Below, piece after piece: positions 23,389 through 33,503 of a stretch of DNA of 64,000 nucleotides; the stretch's first letter is position 1, and each line of letters starts with the position of its first letter. The translations under genes were made by a program, and so were the position numbers. Origin of the DNA: Phanerochaete sordida. Taxonomy: Eukaryota; Basidiomycota; Agaricomycetes; Polyporales; Phanerochaetaceae. The notes under the pieces were generated by a model. It saw nothing but the letters and a program-made list of their open reading frames with translations, searched no databases and had not been told where the DNA came from. The stretch covers positions 1 to 64,000 of the forward strand of contig BPQB01000011.1 of NCBI GenBank assembly GCA_019973155.2. Direction: 5' to 3'.

Positions 23389-24347
23389 CCTGGGCGAAAG
23401 GTTGGGGTCAAGGGTTCGTGGAGGTGGGCAGGGCGTCGGGGCGTGGGTGTGGGCGTGTGGGTTTCGGAGCGACGTGGCAGGCGTGCGGGGGGCTATATAC
23501 CGCGGAGAGGCAGCTCTCCGCACCCTGTTTGTGTTTTCGAGCTCCAAACGTCATTTGGCGGGCGGGGACAGGAAATGTGGAGACGGTCGCTTCGAGGGAG
23601 CCAATGCCTGTGTTCTTGTGGAGTCCCGAGATGGAAGCTGCACTTTTAGCCGGCAAACCCCGGGCGCCACCATGGTAACACAAGCGCCAGCCCCGGCTCT
23701 CCCTCGACCAATCCCATCTCGAGGTTCGTTTATTCAGAGTCTCTCCAATTTCTTGCTCAAAATCGACTGAAATTTGCAGTATAAAGACTTTGGGGGCCAT
23801 TTGGCTGACGGCTGCGGCTCCACTCAGCGCTGCGTGACAGCGCGTACCGGGATCACGCCATCAGCACCGCCGTGCTATGTTCGGACAGGGTGACACGACA
23901 TGGCCTCGAAACGGGGGTGCACTCCAACCGCGAGTGGCGCCCGTCTTATTCTGCTGCATGGATTCCGGTCTTCGTCGAAGCTAGAGCCCCACTTAGGGCT
24001 ATCGCAAGCTTATCAAAGTGGGGGCTCATGCGAGGCTTCCGAGCCGGTGCTCCGAGCCCGACTCCACATACAAACCAAACCGAACCTCATCCTACCTCAC
24101 CCCGGTCGGTACGTTCATTTCTATCTCAGTAACGAACTCACGTGGCTTACGAACAGGTATCCGCTCTCCGCAGAGCTCGGAAACGTGCTCGATATCCTGA
24201 GCCAGGCGTACGCTTTCGAGCGATGTTACACGCGCATCCTCAGGCCTGAGCCCTAATGAGAGCAAATTGGATAGTTCGGGGCATCGCATCTACCCAGCAC
24301 CTCTCCCTCAGCCTTCGGGCGCCCCCCACGACGTACTCGGCGCACCC
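23389..24347. other. Intergenic, nothing recognised
   Basis: Contains the divergent promoter of the SMP gene and about 700 bases of unassigned sequence up to the stop of the first secreted-protein gene. The plus-strand frames here lack any family signature. Confidence 0.45.
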
Positions 24348-24647
24348 TCACTCGCAGAACGTCGAGAACGACCTGCCCGTCCCGCCGAAGTTGTAGCAGC
24401 CGTCGCCGACGTTGAACACCGAGTCCTGGCAGTTGTCGTCGCTGTAGATCGAAATCGTGCACGACACACCGCCGTACTTCGTGAAGAAGACCGACTTGCC
24501 CTCCTGCTTCGTGCAGTCGAACGTGTCCGTGTTGCTGCCCGAGTCCGCCATGCTCCCCGCGCAGTTCGCGGTGTAGTACTGCTGCCAGAACACTGCGGAC
24601 GCGCCGCGCAGGAGCGCGAGCGCGAGCAGAGGGGCGGCGAGTTTCAT
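24348..24647 (-). CDS. Small secreted cysteine-rich protein, family A, member 1
   Basis: Single exon, 99 residues. A signal peptide (MKLAAPLLALALL..., likely cut after the GASA motif near residue 18) precedes a mature chain of about 80 residues with exactly six cysteines spaced C-x15-C-x17-C-x9-C-x10-C-x13-C. Around them lie QQYY at the start, an SxxFTKY strand, NVGDGCYNFGGTGRSF near the end, and a terminal CE. The same spacing recurs in three other genes of this window. I do not recognise the family by name. The fold is probably a small disulfide-stabilised beta structure secreted outside the cell. No enzymatic motif is visible. Confidence 0.85.
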   Translation of the reverse strand: MKLAAPLLALALLRGASAVFWQQYYTANCAGSMADSGSNTDTFDCTKQEGKSVFFTKYGGVSCTISIYSDDNCQDSVFNVGDGCYNFGGTGRSFSTFCE

Positions 24648-25119
24648 GGTGCGTCGGATGCCTGGACGTTCTGTCAGCGGGTGGACTGACGATGCGCGAT
24701 AGGCATGGCTCTGCTTACGATTTGGCTGTGATGTGGAACGAAGGTACGCCGCTGTGTCCAGTCTTATTGCCTTCGACTTATGTGCAACAGCCCCGCGCCA
24801 GGCATAGGACAATGTGAGAGTCCTCGCGCGCCGAGCACCGCGCGGCGCATCACGAGCCGGTAACATACGTCGCCGCCCGCTCACTGCACTTCCCGCAACC
24901 TTAGAATCGCGCGGCGCCGAGGGACACGAGATGGGTGCATCTCTTCCATTTACCATCTCCCACCCGCGAACGGCCTGGCTGGGCGACAATGGGCAGCTAG
25001 GCGCGACCCTCAGGCGCGGATGCCGTCATTCACTGTTCCGCAGGACGATTGTGGCGTTCGCTCTTCCCGTCCAAGATGATAGGCGTACGGTGACCGTGAG
25101 GCCGTAGGCGCAGGAGTAA
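24648..25119. other. Intergenic upstream of family A member 1
   Basis: Should hold the promoter of the minus-strand secreted-protein gene. No other feature is seen before the tandem duplication starts at about 25120. Confidence 0.4.
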
Positions 25120-25579
25120 TTGGCTTCGCCCCTTTCATGCCATGACTTTCGTCAACGACAATCGATGGCAGATCCCAAAGTTCAGAATGGCCATGGCCCG
25201 ACTTAACGGTCAGGCGCGGGCTGCGGTCTTCCTCCGCCGGCGCATTGCGGTCCTTCTCGCCCAGAGTCGCCAGCTATGCACGCCTTGTCTCGTAATTGGC
25301 AGGCCCCTACTCTATCTGCGACTTCGCCAGGTCCGGGAGCCCTTCGAAAGATGGCAACGCGAACGGCTCAGGACGAGCTGTCTAGCTGGAGCATTCTCTC
25401 GTGCAGAACAGGTACTCGTATGTCATATTGTCCCGTATGCTTACACATCACTTATAGAACTCTGAACATGGCAGATCCGCAGAACCGTAACCTCAGACAC
25501 GTAATGCGTTCAAGGACGGTTCTATGTCATTCGCAGGTTAGCATCTTCGCTTCAAACTCGACGACACAATTTCTCACCC

Positions 25580-25700
25580 TCATTCCCCGCATATAATCAA
25601 GAACGAGCGCTTCGCGCCGCCGAACGGGTCCGTGCAGTCGTCGTTCCCTGAGATCGTGATCTCGCAGCCGGGCGTGCCGTCCTTGATGAACTGCACCCCC
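25580..25700 (-). pseudogene. Truncated copy of small secreted protein family A
   Basis: The reading VQFIKDGTPGCEITISG...CTDP continues straight into an FGG-KRSFLIICGE ending and stop, matching the second half of the gene at 28875-29180. The segment LYNVGDECYT, with the fifth cysteine, is cleanly deleted (30 nt). Everything upstream, including the signal peptide, the first two cysteines and the promoter, is replaced by sequence that in unit 2 lies beyond the gene (about 29547 onward). This is a remnant left by a deletion in unit 1 of the segmental duplication. Confidence 0.85.
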
Positions 25701-26857
25701 GGTCGCGCACCAGCCGGCGGCTGTGCCACGGGATCCTGGCCAGGCTGCGGTACGGCGGTGTGCGGCCATTCGCCGTGGTACGCGGACGTGTGCGTTACCC
25801 CAGGCAGATGGCTCTCAGCAGGTGCGTGTAATCGCTCTTTGGAGTTTATGAACCCGCTGTTGAGCTACGACGTTCAGGCGCTGCTGTGATTGTGACCGCT
25901 GCAGTTTTCGGTACCGCCGCGTACCTCGAGCAGCGCTGGCAGCGCGTCGGAAGGCCAGTTTGGCTTGTATTTGCGCGTCGCGTTCGGCATCCCTGATGTT
26001 ATTTCCTCGCCAGCCGTTCTAGAGCTCTGCCGCGCGCACGAACCTCGCCATCCGTACAGAGAAGCGTGCCACACAACGACGCGCTCTTCTCAGACGCACA
26101 TGTGCTGAAAAACCAGCGTATTTGCTACGCGCCAAGGCCCGCGAGGGGATGGAAGCTCTGCTGCCCTTGGCGCCGAGCCAGGGCCTCCCCAGTTTCGCTG
26201 AGTAAGCCTTCAGACGCCCGCTGTGGAATTCCTCTGACGGCCTGCCGCGGTGCTCTTCGCGCTCGGCTGCATTCCAGACGCGTTTACGCTGCGAAAGGGC
26301 TACGTGCATTGGGCACGCGAGGGCCGCGAATCTTCGTTCGATACCTAGAATGGCCACCAACCGCTGCAGGACGAAGTTGGATTCCGTCAATAACACCCAA
26401 GTTTCTGAAGGCACTCCGCTAGATCATCCTGGCGAGGTACTCGAGCTCAAAGTGAGGATGTGTGCTACTGCACGAGCACGTCGATGGCATACACGTTTGG
26501 TCATAGGCTTTCGCGTTACTCATGCCTACGCTGTCCCATGCGGGATGCGATCCCGAGCAAGCGTTTGCAGGCGCGTCGAACCGTCGTCGAGGACGGCGGT
26601 CAAGACCTGATGATGAAGGTAAAGCCCATTGTCAGCGCTGAGGCCCGGGATTCTCAAGGCGATTTCCCCCGTGGTGGCGCATCCGCGAGGGCTGAAGTCG
26701 CGATTTACCGATCTAGGGGAAGCGTAGGGGCCCCAGAAGGTCAGGGCCTGCTCAGTCAGCATCTCGCTTTGTAAGCCCAGCCAAACGCGCTGGAAGATAT
26801 GCGTACCTCACGGACGACGCGCACAAGCATGTTTACGCGGGCAGAAAATGCAGCGCG

Positions 26858-26863
26858 TATAAA
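26858..26863 (+). promoter_or_regulatory. TATA box of SDR gene 1
   Basis: TATAAA inside GCGCGTATAAAGTCTTG, 86 bases before the ATG. The same word sits at the same distance before the second SDR gene (30729-30734). Confidence 0.6.
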
Positions 26864-26943
26864 GTCTTGGGCTGGAGGGCGAGCAGCCAGTATCGCAGTG
26901 CATTCGTCGCAATTCCTCGCTCTCACCACCTCCTTCAGCAATT

Positions 26944-27920
26944 ATGCCTTCATATGTCGTTACTGGCGCGAATCGTGGCATCGGGGTACGTGTCCCTGTA
27001 ATGCATTCCAAACGATACGCTGATCGCTTCTTTACAGCTCGAGTTCATCCGTCAACTCAGCGCCAACCCCACAAACGTCGTCTTCGGACTCGTGCGCAAC
27101 AAGGCCAACTCGCAGGACCTGATAGCTCTTGAGAAGGAGCTCACCAATGTCCACGTCCTCGAGGCCGATGTGACAGATTCTGCGCGCCTGAAGGCCGCAG
27201 CGACAGAGGTCGCGAAAGTCACGGGCGGCACGCTCGACTACCTTATCAACAACGCGGCCCATGTCCAGACGGACCGTCGCTTCTACAACCTGACGACCTA
27301 GTGCGTGCATCTCCGTCTCGTACCGCATGCGTCGCTGACACGTGCCCAGCGCCGAGAAGGGCGAGGAGGAGAAGCTCACCGAGGACTTCGACGCGAACTT
27401 CCGCGTGAACGTGCTCGGCATCGTCTACGCGACGAACGCGTTCCTCCCGCTGCTCAAAGCGACGGCAGCGAGCGCGCTCGCGCGCGTCATCACGATCAGC
27501 TCTGCCGTCGGCGACCCGGAGCTTGCGCGCGCGATGGGCTTCGGCAGCTTCGTGCCGTACTGCGCGAGCAAGGCGGCCGTGAACATGGTCGTCGCGAAGT
27601 ACGCGGCGCAGTTCGCCGCGGAGAACATCGTGTTCCTCGCCCTCGCGCCCGGCCTCGTCGACACCGCGACGCGTGCCCGTAAGTCGTCTCTGTTGGTCTG
27701 AAGGCACGGGACTGTGCTGACGCGCTGTACAGCGACGCCCGAGGAGCTCGCGAATGCGATGGCGTTTATTGAGAAACTCAAGAAGGTGTACCCCAACTGG
27801 GAGGGCAAGCCACTCACCCCGGAGCAGTCCGTCACTTCGATGCTCAAGATCATCGAGAAACTGGACCACAAGGACTCGGGCGCATACATTTCACACAAGG
27901 GTGGCAAGGAATGGTGTTAG
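26944..27920 (+). CDS. Short-chain dehydrogenase/reductase, copy 1
   Basis: Four exons (26944-26985, 27038-27300, 27350-27678, 27733-27920) give 273 residues. This is a classical SDR Rossmann enzyme. TGANRGIG at residues 7-14 binds the dinucleotide phosphates, the DVT after strand 4 contacts adenine, NNAA follows strand beta-4, the catalytic serine is in ITISSAVGD, and tyrosine and lysine are in YCASK at about residue 172. An arginine-asparagine pair in LVRNKAN after strand 2 hints at NADPH preference (inference). It resembles fungal C-factor-like cytosolic SDRs; the substrate is unknown. It shares every intron position and intron length (52, 49 and 54 nt) with the second copy, so it arose by the local duplication. 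Everything needed for activity appears intact. Confidence 0.93.
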
Positions 27921-28874
27921 ATGTCCTTGCATCACAGCGAAATATTTTGTGAGTAACAACGTAAAACAGATGTATAGTGCCGCAGGCTATCTGAAGGAGA
28001 GCGATTTGAACCACGTCACATGCCTAATCGGCACTCCCGAGTGACGCTCATGATCAGCAATTCTTGGTTCGAATTTTCTTGCGCTCGCCCCTCATCGCGC
28101 GACCACAGATGGTCCTGGCTGTGCCCCTTTCGTGCACTGACTCTCGCCACCGACAATCGATGGCAGGTGCCGAAGCTCAGAATGGTCATGGTCCGACCAA
28201 ACGGTCAGGCGCGCGCTGCAGTCTTCGTCCACCGGCGTACTGCGGGCCTGCAAGTCCACGCTCGCCAGCTGTACACGCCTCGCCTTGTCGTTGGCGATCC
28301 TCCACTCTATCCGCGACCTCGCCAGGCCCGGGAGCGCTGCCAAAGATAGCCGCGCGAACGGCTTAGGACGAGCTGTCTAACCAATCGTTCTCTCGTGTAG
28401 AATAGGTGCTTGTATGCCATCTGTCCCCTACGCTTGTACATCACTCATAGAACTCTGAACATGGCAGATCTGCAGAATGTAAGCGCGGGCTGCGGTTTCC
28501 GCCGGCCAGCGGCGCACGGTGGCCCTTCCACCGTGGAGTTGTCGAATATGCTTACGTCGACCTGTCGGTAGCGATATTCAGCTGATTCTTCAACTGCGTA
28601 AGCTCCGAAAGCTCCCCGCAAGATGGGAAATGTACGCACACGGTTTGAAATGAGCTGTCCAGCCAGGTCGTCCTCTGGCGCAGAACAGGTACGCATATGT
28701 TATATTGTCCCGTCTGCTCGTGCATCCATGATCAAACTCTGAAAAGTAACACATTCACAGAAGCTTCAACCAAGACTGAGACGCGCAATGCGTCCAAGTA
28801 CAACCCTACGCACAGTCTACGCCATCCGTAGGTCAGCACCCGCACCACAGAACCGATAGCCCAGATGCTCACCC

Positions 28875-29180
28875 TCACTCCCCGCAAATAATCAAGAACG
28901 AGCGCTTCGTGCCACCAAACGTGTAGCACTCGTCGCCGACGTTGTATAGCGGGTCGGTGCAGTCGTCGTTTCCCGAGATCGTGATCTCGCACCCCGGCGT
29001 CCCGTCCTTGATGAACTGCACGCTCGCGCCCTGCTGCGCGATACACCCGCCGCTCGCGACGACGCTCCCCGAGTTCTCGACCGTGCCCGTGCAGTCGTCG
29101 TAGTAATACTGCTTGTACGCGACGGCTGCCGCGCCCTCGAGCAGCGCAGCGAGGGATGCGAGAGCGAGAATGGCTTTCAT
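28875..29180 (-). CDS. Small secreted cysteine-rich protein, family A, member 2
   Basis: Single exon, 101 residues, with signal peptide MKAILALASLAALLEGAAA. The mature part begins near AYKQYYYDDC and follows C-x15-C-x17-C-x9-C-x10-C-x13-C. Shared family words are TGTVENSGS, QQGASVQF, CEITISG, LYNVGDECYTFGGT and RSF, with a C-terminal CGE. It is the intact counterpart of the remnant at 25580-25700. It is extracellular by prediction; the function is unknown. Confidence 0.87.
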   Translation of the reverse strand: MKAILALASLAALLEGAAAVAYKQYYYDDCTGTVENSGSVVASGGCIAQQGASVQFIKDGTPGCEITISGNDDCTDPLYNVGDECYTFGGTKRSFLIICGE

Positions 29181-30728
29181 GCTGGAGATACCAGTCAGCG
29201 AGGCATGTGGCGGGTACAGCAGAGGACCTACGTGGAGCTGGGTGGAGCTCGACGTTCGCCTCGAGAGGTACGCCTGCCCTCCAGCCTCGCACGCCGCCCG
29301 ACCTAAAAGACGTTCGCTCGCGCGCCAGGTCTAGGAGCGGCGTGGGATGCGCCCCGCGCCAATCTGTCCGCGGGAAGTCGTCGGCCTTCGTCACGGGCGC
29401 GCGCCCCGCCTCCCCCGGCTAAGAGCGGGACGGCGAGAGCACATGTGTGGCTTCTGGTGCCCCTCCGTTCCCCGTTGGAAGGCGAGAGGGGATCGGCGGA
29501 CGTAGAGACGGCTTCGGGCGCGGGCGCGCGTGGGCTGCGACTCGAGCGCGCACCAGACGGCGGCTGTGCCGCGGGATCGTGGCAAGGCTGCAGTGCGACG
29601 GTGTGCGGCCATTCGCCGTGGCGCGCGGAGGTGCGCTTTACCCCAGGCGGACGGCGCTGATCAGGTGCGTGCAGCCGCTGTTTCGAACATATGGGCCCGC
29701 TTTTGAGCTACGACTTTTAGGTGCTGCTGTGGTGGGGACTGCCGTAGTTTTCGCCACCGCCGTGGTATCTTGAGCAGCGCGTCTGAATGCCAGTTCGGCT
29801 TGAATTTGGGCGTCGCGTTCAGCATTCCTGATGTTAGCTCCTCGCCAGCAGTCCCAGAGCTCTGGCGTGCGTACGAACCCCGCCATCCGCTCCGAGAGGT
29901 GCACCACACAACGACGCGCACTTCTCCGACGCACATGCGCTGAAAAATTCGGGTTATCTGCTACACGCCCGCGCCAATGCTCGTGAGGGGATGGAAGCTC
30001 TACAGGCTGCCCTTGGCGCCAAGCCAGGGCCTCCCCAGTTTCGCTGAGTAAGCATTCAGGCGCCCGGTGTGGAATTTCTCTGACGGTCTGCGGCCGCGGT
30101 GCTCTTCTTCGCGCTCGTTTGCATTTCAGACGCGTTTACGCTGCGAAAGGGCTACGTGCATTGGGCACGCGAGGGGTCGTGAATATTCGTACGATACCTG
30201 GAACGACCACCGACCGCTGCAAGACGAAGTCCGAGTCGAATCCCGTCAGCAACACCCAAGTCTCCGAAGACACTCCACTTCATTATCCTGACGAGGTAAT
30301 AAAGCTCAAAGTGAAGATTTGGGCCACCGCTCGCGCACGTCGATATCATACACGTTAGGTCATACGCTTTCGCGTTACTCATGCATAGACTATCTCCGCA
30401 CGGTTCATATGCGGGGTGCGATCCCCGCCAAGCGTTTGCAGGCGCGTCGAACCGTCGTCGAGGACGGCCGTCAAGACCCAATGAGGAAGGCCAAGCCCAT
30501 TGTCAGCGCTGAGGCCCGGCATTCTCAAGGCGATTGCATCCGCGGTGGCGCGTCCGCGAGGGCTGAAGTCGCGATTTGCCCATTTAGGGCAAGCGTAGGG
30601 GCCCCAGAAGGTCGGGGCTTGCTCAGTCAGCAGCTCGCTTTGTAAGCCCAGCCATACGCGCTGTAAAATACGCGTCCCTCACTGACGACGCGCACAAGCG
30701 TGTTTACGCGGGCAGAAAATGCAGCGCG

Positions 30729-30734
30729 TATAAA
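30729..30734 (+). promoter_or_regulatory. TATA box of SDR gene 2
   Basis: TATAAA 86 bases before the ATG, in the same context as in copy 1. Confidence 0.6.
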
Positions 30735-30814
30735 GTCTTGCGCTGGAGGGCGTGCAGCCAATATCGCAGCACCTTCGTCGCAACTCCTCGCTTCCACGAC
30801 TTCCTTCAGCGACC

Positions 30815-31791
30815 ATGCCTTCATACGTCGTCACTGGCGCGAACCGCGGCATCGGCGTATGTGTTCTTGCAATGCATTCCGGACGGTGGGCTGACCGCGT
30901 TCTCGCAGCTTGAGTTCATCCGTCAACTCAGCGCCAACCCCACCAACGTCGTCTTCGGGCTCGTGCGCAACAAGGCCAACTCGCAGGACCTGATAGCTCT
31001 TGAGAAGGAGCGAACCAACATCCACGTCTTTGAGGCCGATGTGACGGATGCTCCGGGTCTGAAGGCCGCAGCGGCAGAGGTCGCGAAGGTCACTGGCAGC
31101 ACGCTCGACTACCTCATCAACAACGCGGCCTACGTCCAGATGGAGCGCCGCTTCTACGACCTGACGACCTAGTACGTGCGTCTCCGTCTCTTACCCCGCG
31201 CGCCGCTGACACGTGCCCAGCGTGGAGAAGGGCGAGGAGGAGAAGCTCGCCGAAGACTTTGACGCGAACTTCCGCGTGAACGTGCTCGGCGTCGTCTACG
31301 CGACGAACGCGTTCCTCCCACTGCTTCAGGCTGCGGCGGCGAGCGCGCTCGCGCGCGTCATCACGATCAGCTCGGGCGTCGGCGACCCGGAGCTCGCGCG
31401 CGCGATGGGCTTCGGCGGCTTCGTGCCGTACTGCGCGAGCAAGGCCGCGGTGAACATGGTCGTCGCGAAGTACGCCGCGCAGTTTGCCGCAGAGAATATC
31501 GTGTTCCTCGCCCTCGCGCCCGGCCTCGTCGACACCGCGACGCGTGCTCGTAAGCCGCCTCTGCTGTTCTGAGCGCATGGGGCCGTGCTGACGCGCTGTA
31601 CAGCGACGTCCGAGGAGCTCGCGAATGCGATTGCATTCATTGGGAAACTGAAGAAGGTATACCCCGACTGGGAGGGCAAGCCGCTCACTCCGGAGCAGTC
31701 CGTCACTTCGATGCTCAAGGTCATTGAGAAAGTGGACCGTAAAGACTCTGGTGCATATATTTCACACAAGGGCAACAAGGAGTGGTGTTAG
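30815..31791 (+). CDS. Short-chain dehydrogenase/reductase, copy 2
   Basis: Four exons (30815-30856, 30909-31171, 31221-31549, 31604-31791) give 273 residues, the same length and intron lengths as copy 1. TGANRGIG, LINNAA, ITISSGVGD and YCASK are all kept. Differences are scattered single substitutions (for instance D to E and N to D around the RRFY motif before intron 2, and TPEELANAM to TSEELANAI in the last exon). Substitutions spread evenly without a stop or frameshift suggest both copies have been under constraint since duplication. The substrate is unknown. Confidence 0.93.
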
Positions 31792-32278
31792 ATGTACTTG
31801 TGCTAGAATGTTGTAACGGTTCACAAAGGAAGGATCTGTGCTTGACAGTGTCAAGCAGATGAATAGTCCCGCAGGCTAGCGAGAACGATTCGAACCACGT
31901 CACATGCCTAATTGGGACTTCCGAGTGACGCTCGTGGCATTTCTTGGTTCGAATTCTCTTGCGCTTGCCCCTCATCGCGTGAGCTAGACTACTTCCCGCT
32001 CATCTTTCGCCAACTGCTCTCGAATCCTGATTCATCTCGCTCGCTGAGCGCTGAGCGCTGATTGTCCGGGCTTCAAACAGAAGGTCTCGAGATACCGACG
32101 GCTCTTGGACTCAGATGGCTCTCTAGAGAGCAACAGGAGACTGTCATATCATTCGTACTCGTTACAAACGATGGCATTTCCATTTACAAACAACCGATGT
32201 TGAATTGCTGCCATCTAGTGACGCTTGGCAGGAGTGAGTATTCCGATCTCTGAGGCATCGTGTAGCTGCGGCTTACAT

Positions 32279-32584
32279 CTATTCCCCGCAAAGGATTGTG
32301 AAGGACCTTCCGGTGCCCCCGAAGGTATAGCACCCGTCCCCAACATCGTACAGGAAGCTGGAGCAAGTGTTGTCGCCGTGGATGCCAATCTCACACGAGA
32401 TCCCGTCCGTCTTGGTGAACGAGACGGATGCACCCTGCTGCGGCACGCAGGCGTAGCTATTCGACTCGCTGCCGGAGTTCTCGACTGTGCCGCTGCAGTC
32501 CTCGTAGTAGTACTGCTTCCAGGCGACAGCGGCGGCTCCTCGGAAGAGCGCGGCGACGATAACGAATGGTGCGGCAGCTTTCAT
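32279..32584 (-). CDS. Small secreted cysteine-rich protein, family A, member 3
   Basis: Single exon, 101 residues. Signal peptide MKAAAPFVIVAALFRGAAA, mature start AWKQYYYEDC. Six cysteines with the invariant family spacing, the words SGTVENSGS, PQQGASVSF, CEIGIHGDNTC and GDGCYTFGGTGRSF, and a CGE end. It lies outside the segmental duplication, just past its right end. Confidence 0.87.
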   Translation of the reverse strand: MKAAAPFVIVAALFRGAAAVAWKQYYYEDCSGTVENSGSESNSYACVPQQGASVSFTKTDGISCEIGIHGDNTCSSFLYDVGDGCYTFGGTGRSFTILCGE

Positions 32585-33191
32585 ATTTACTACGAGCTGG
32601 CGGTGTCGCTGACGGGAATTTTAGTCAGGTGCTGAAGTGCCCCACCAGTTCACGTACGCGTTTCTCGGTGCGGTCTTGCCTTCCACTGGAGAAAGAGCTT
32701 GAAAGCTTGAGCCATGTCATCTGCTCGTCTTATGCCGGCCATCTGTGCGCTAGGGCTAGGAAAAACGTGCGAACCTGTGTGCGCCAATCTGTCTACGGGA
32801 AGGTAGCGACAGGCACTTGGCAGCACATGGAAAGATCGCACCTATTGCCTCGAACCTCCTAAGTACGAAGGCAGCCCACTCGTAGGGAAAACGCACTGCT
32901 TAGAAGATCTGTGAGGTAAACGCTGTATTGCCATCTCACCGCTCCAAACGTCTAACGACGTTTCCGCCTGTGTGTCACAAGTCAACCGAAATAACCGCGG
33001 CTCGGTACTACTGAAGCGGATATGTATATGCCAATATTGGTTACAGAGGTAGCTATAGACGTAATTGTATCGAGCTCACGGCAGTACCGCTCGGACTTCG
33101 CTAGATGTACTATGATTTTGGGAGCCTGCAGAGGGTATCAAACGTGAGCAGTTCCCAGTGCACGAGAACGCGGAGGCTTACACTTGTCCAA

Positions 33192-33503
33192 TCACCCTCC
33201 GCCGCCACAGATGACTGAGAACGACCTCTTCGTCCCACCGAAGGTGTAGCAGCCGTCCCCATACACGAACAGGGCGTCGCTGCAGGTGTCGTCCCCATGA
33301 ATCGCAATCTCGCAACCGACCCCGCCGCTTGCAGTGAACCTCACGGACGCTCCCTGCTGCGGCACGCAGTCCCGGTTTAACACTTCGCTTCCGGAGTTTT
33401 CCACTGTCCCGGTGCAGTCGCCGTAGTAGTACTGCTCCCATTGCACTGCTGCGCCTCCCTGAAGGAGCGTTGCAAATGCGAAGAGGGCGGCGGTGAGCTT
33501 CAT
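33192..33503 (-). CDS. Small secreted cysteine-rich protein, family A, member 4
   Basis: Single exon, 103 residues. I take MKLTAALFAFATLL at 33503 as the start because it gives a standard signal peptide aligned with the paralogs; the frame is open further upstream to 33569. Mature QWEQYYYGDC, then the same six-cysteine spacing with PQQGASVRF, CEIAIHGDDTC, YGDGCYTFGGTKRSF and a glycine-rich CGGGG end instead of CGE. Predicted extracellular; function unknown. Confidence 0.87.
   Translation of the reverse strand: MKLTAALFAFATLLQGGAAVQWEQYYYGDCTGTVENSGSEVLNRDCVPQQGASVRFTASGGVGCEIAIHGDDTCSDALFVYGDGCYTFGGTKRSFSVICGGGG

Larger units (their letters stand above)
25120..28104 (+). repeat. Tandem segmental duplication, unit 1
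   Basis: Unit 1 aligns with 28105-31981 along its length. The starts match (CGACAATCGATGGCAG at 25157 and 28158), as do the SDR genes, their shared upstream stretch (GGGCTACGTGCATTGGGCAC near 26300 and 30145) and the ends (GAACCACGTCACATGCCTAA near 28008 and 31893). Unit 1 is shorter, mainly because about 540 bases covering the front of its secreted-protein gene are gone, and unit 2 also has an extra stretch at 28460-28740. The two units abut directly. Confidence 0.85.
28105..31981 (+). repeat. Tandem segmental duplication, unit 2
   Basis: Full-length partner of unit 1. It keeps an intact family A secreted-protein gene and the second SDR gene, and carries an extra partial repeat of its own first 300 bases at about 28460-28740 (AACTCTGAACATGGCAGATC and flanks recur). 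The order minus-strand secreted protein then plus-strand SDR is the same in both units. Confidence 0.85.
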
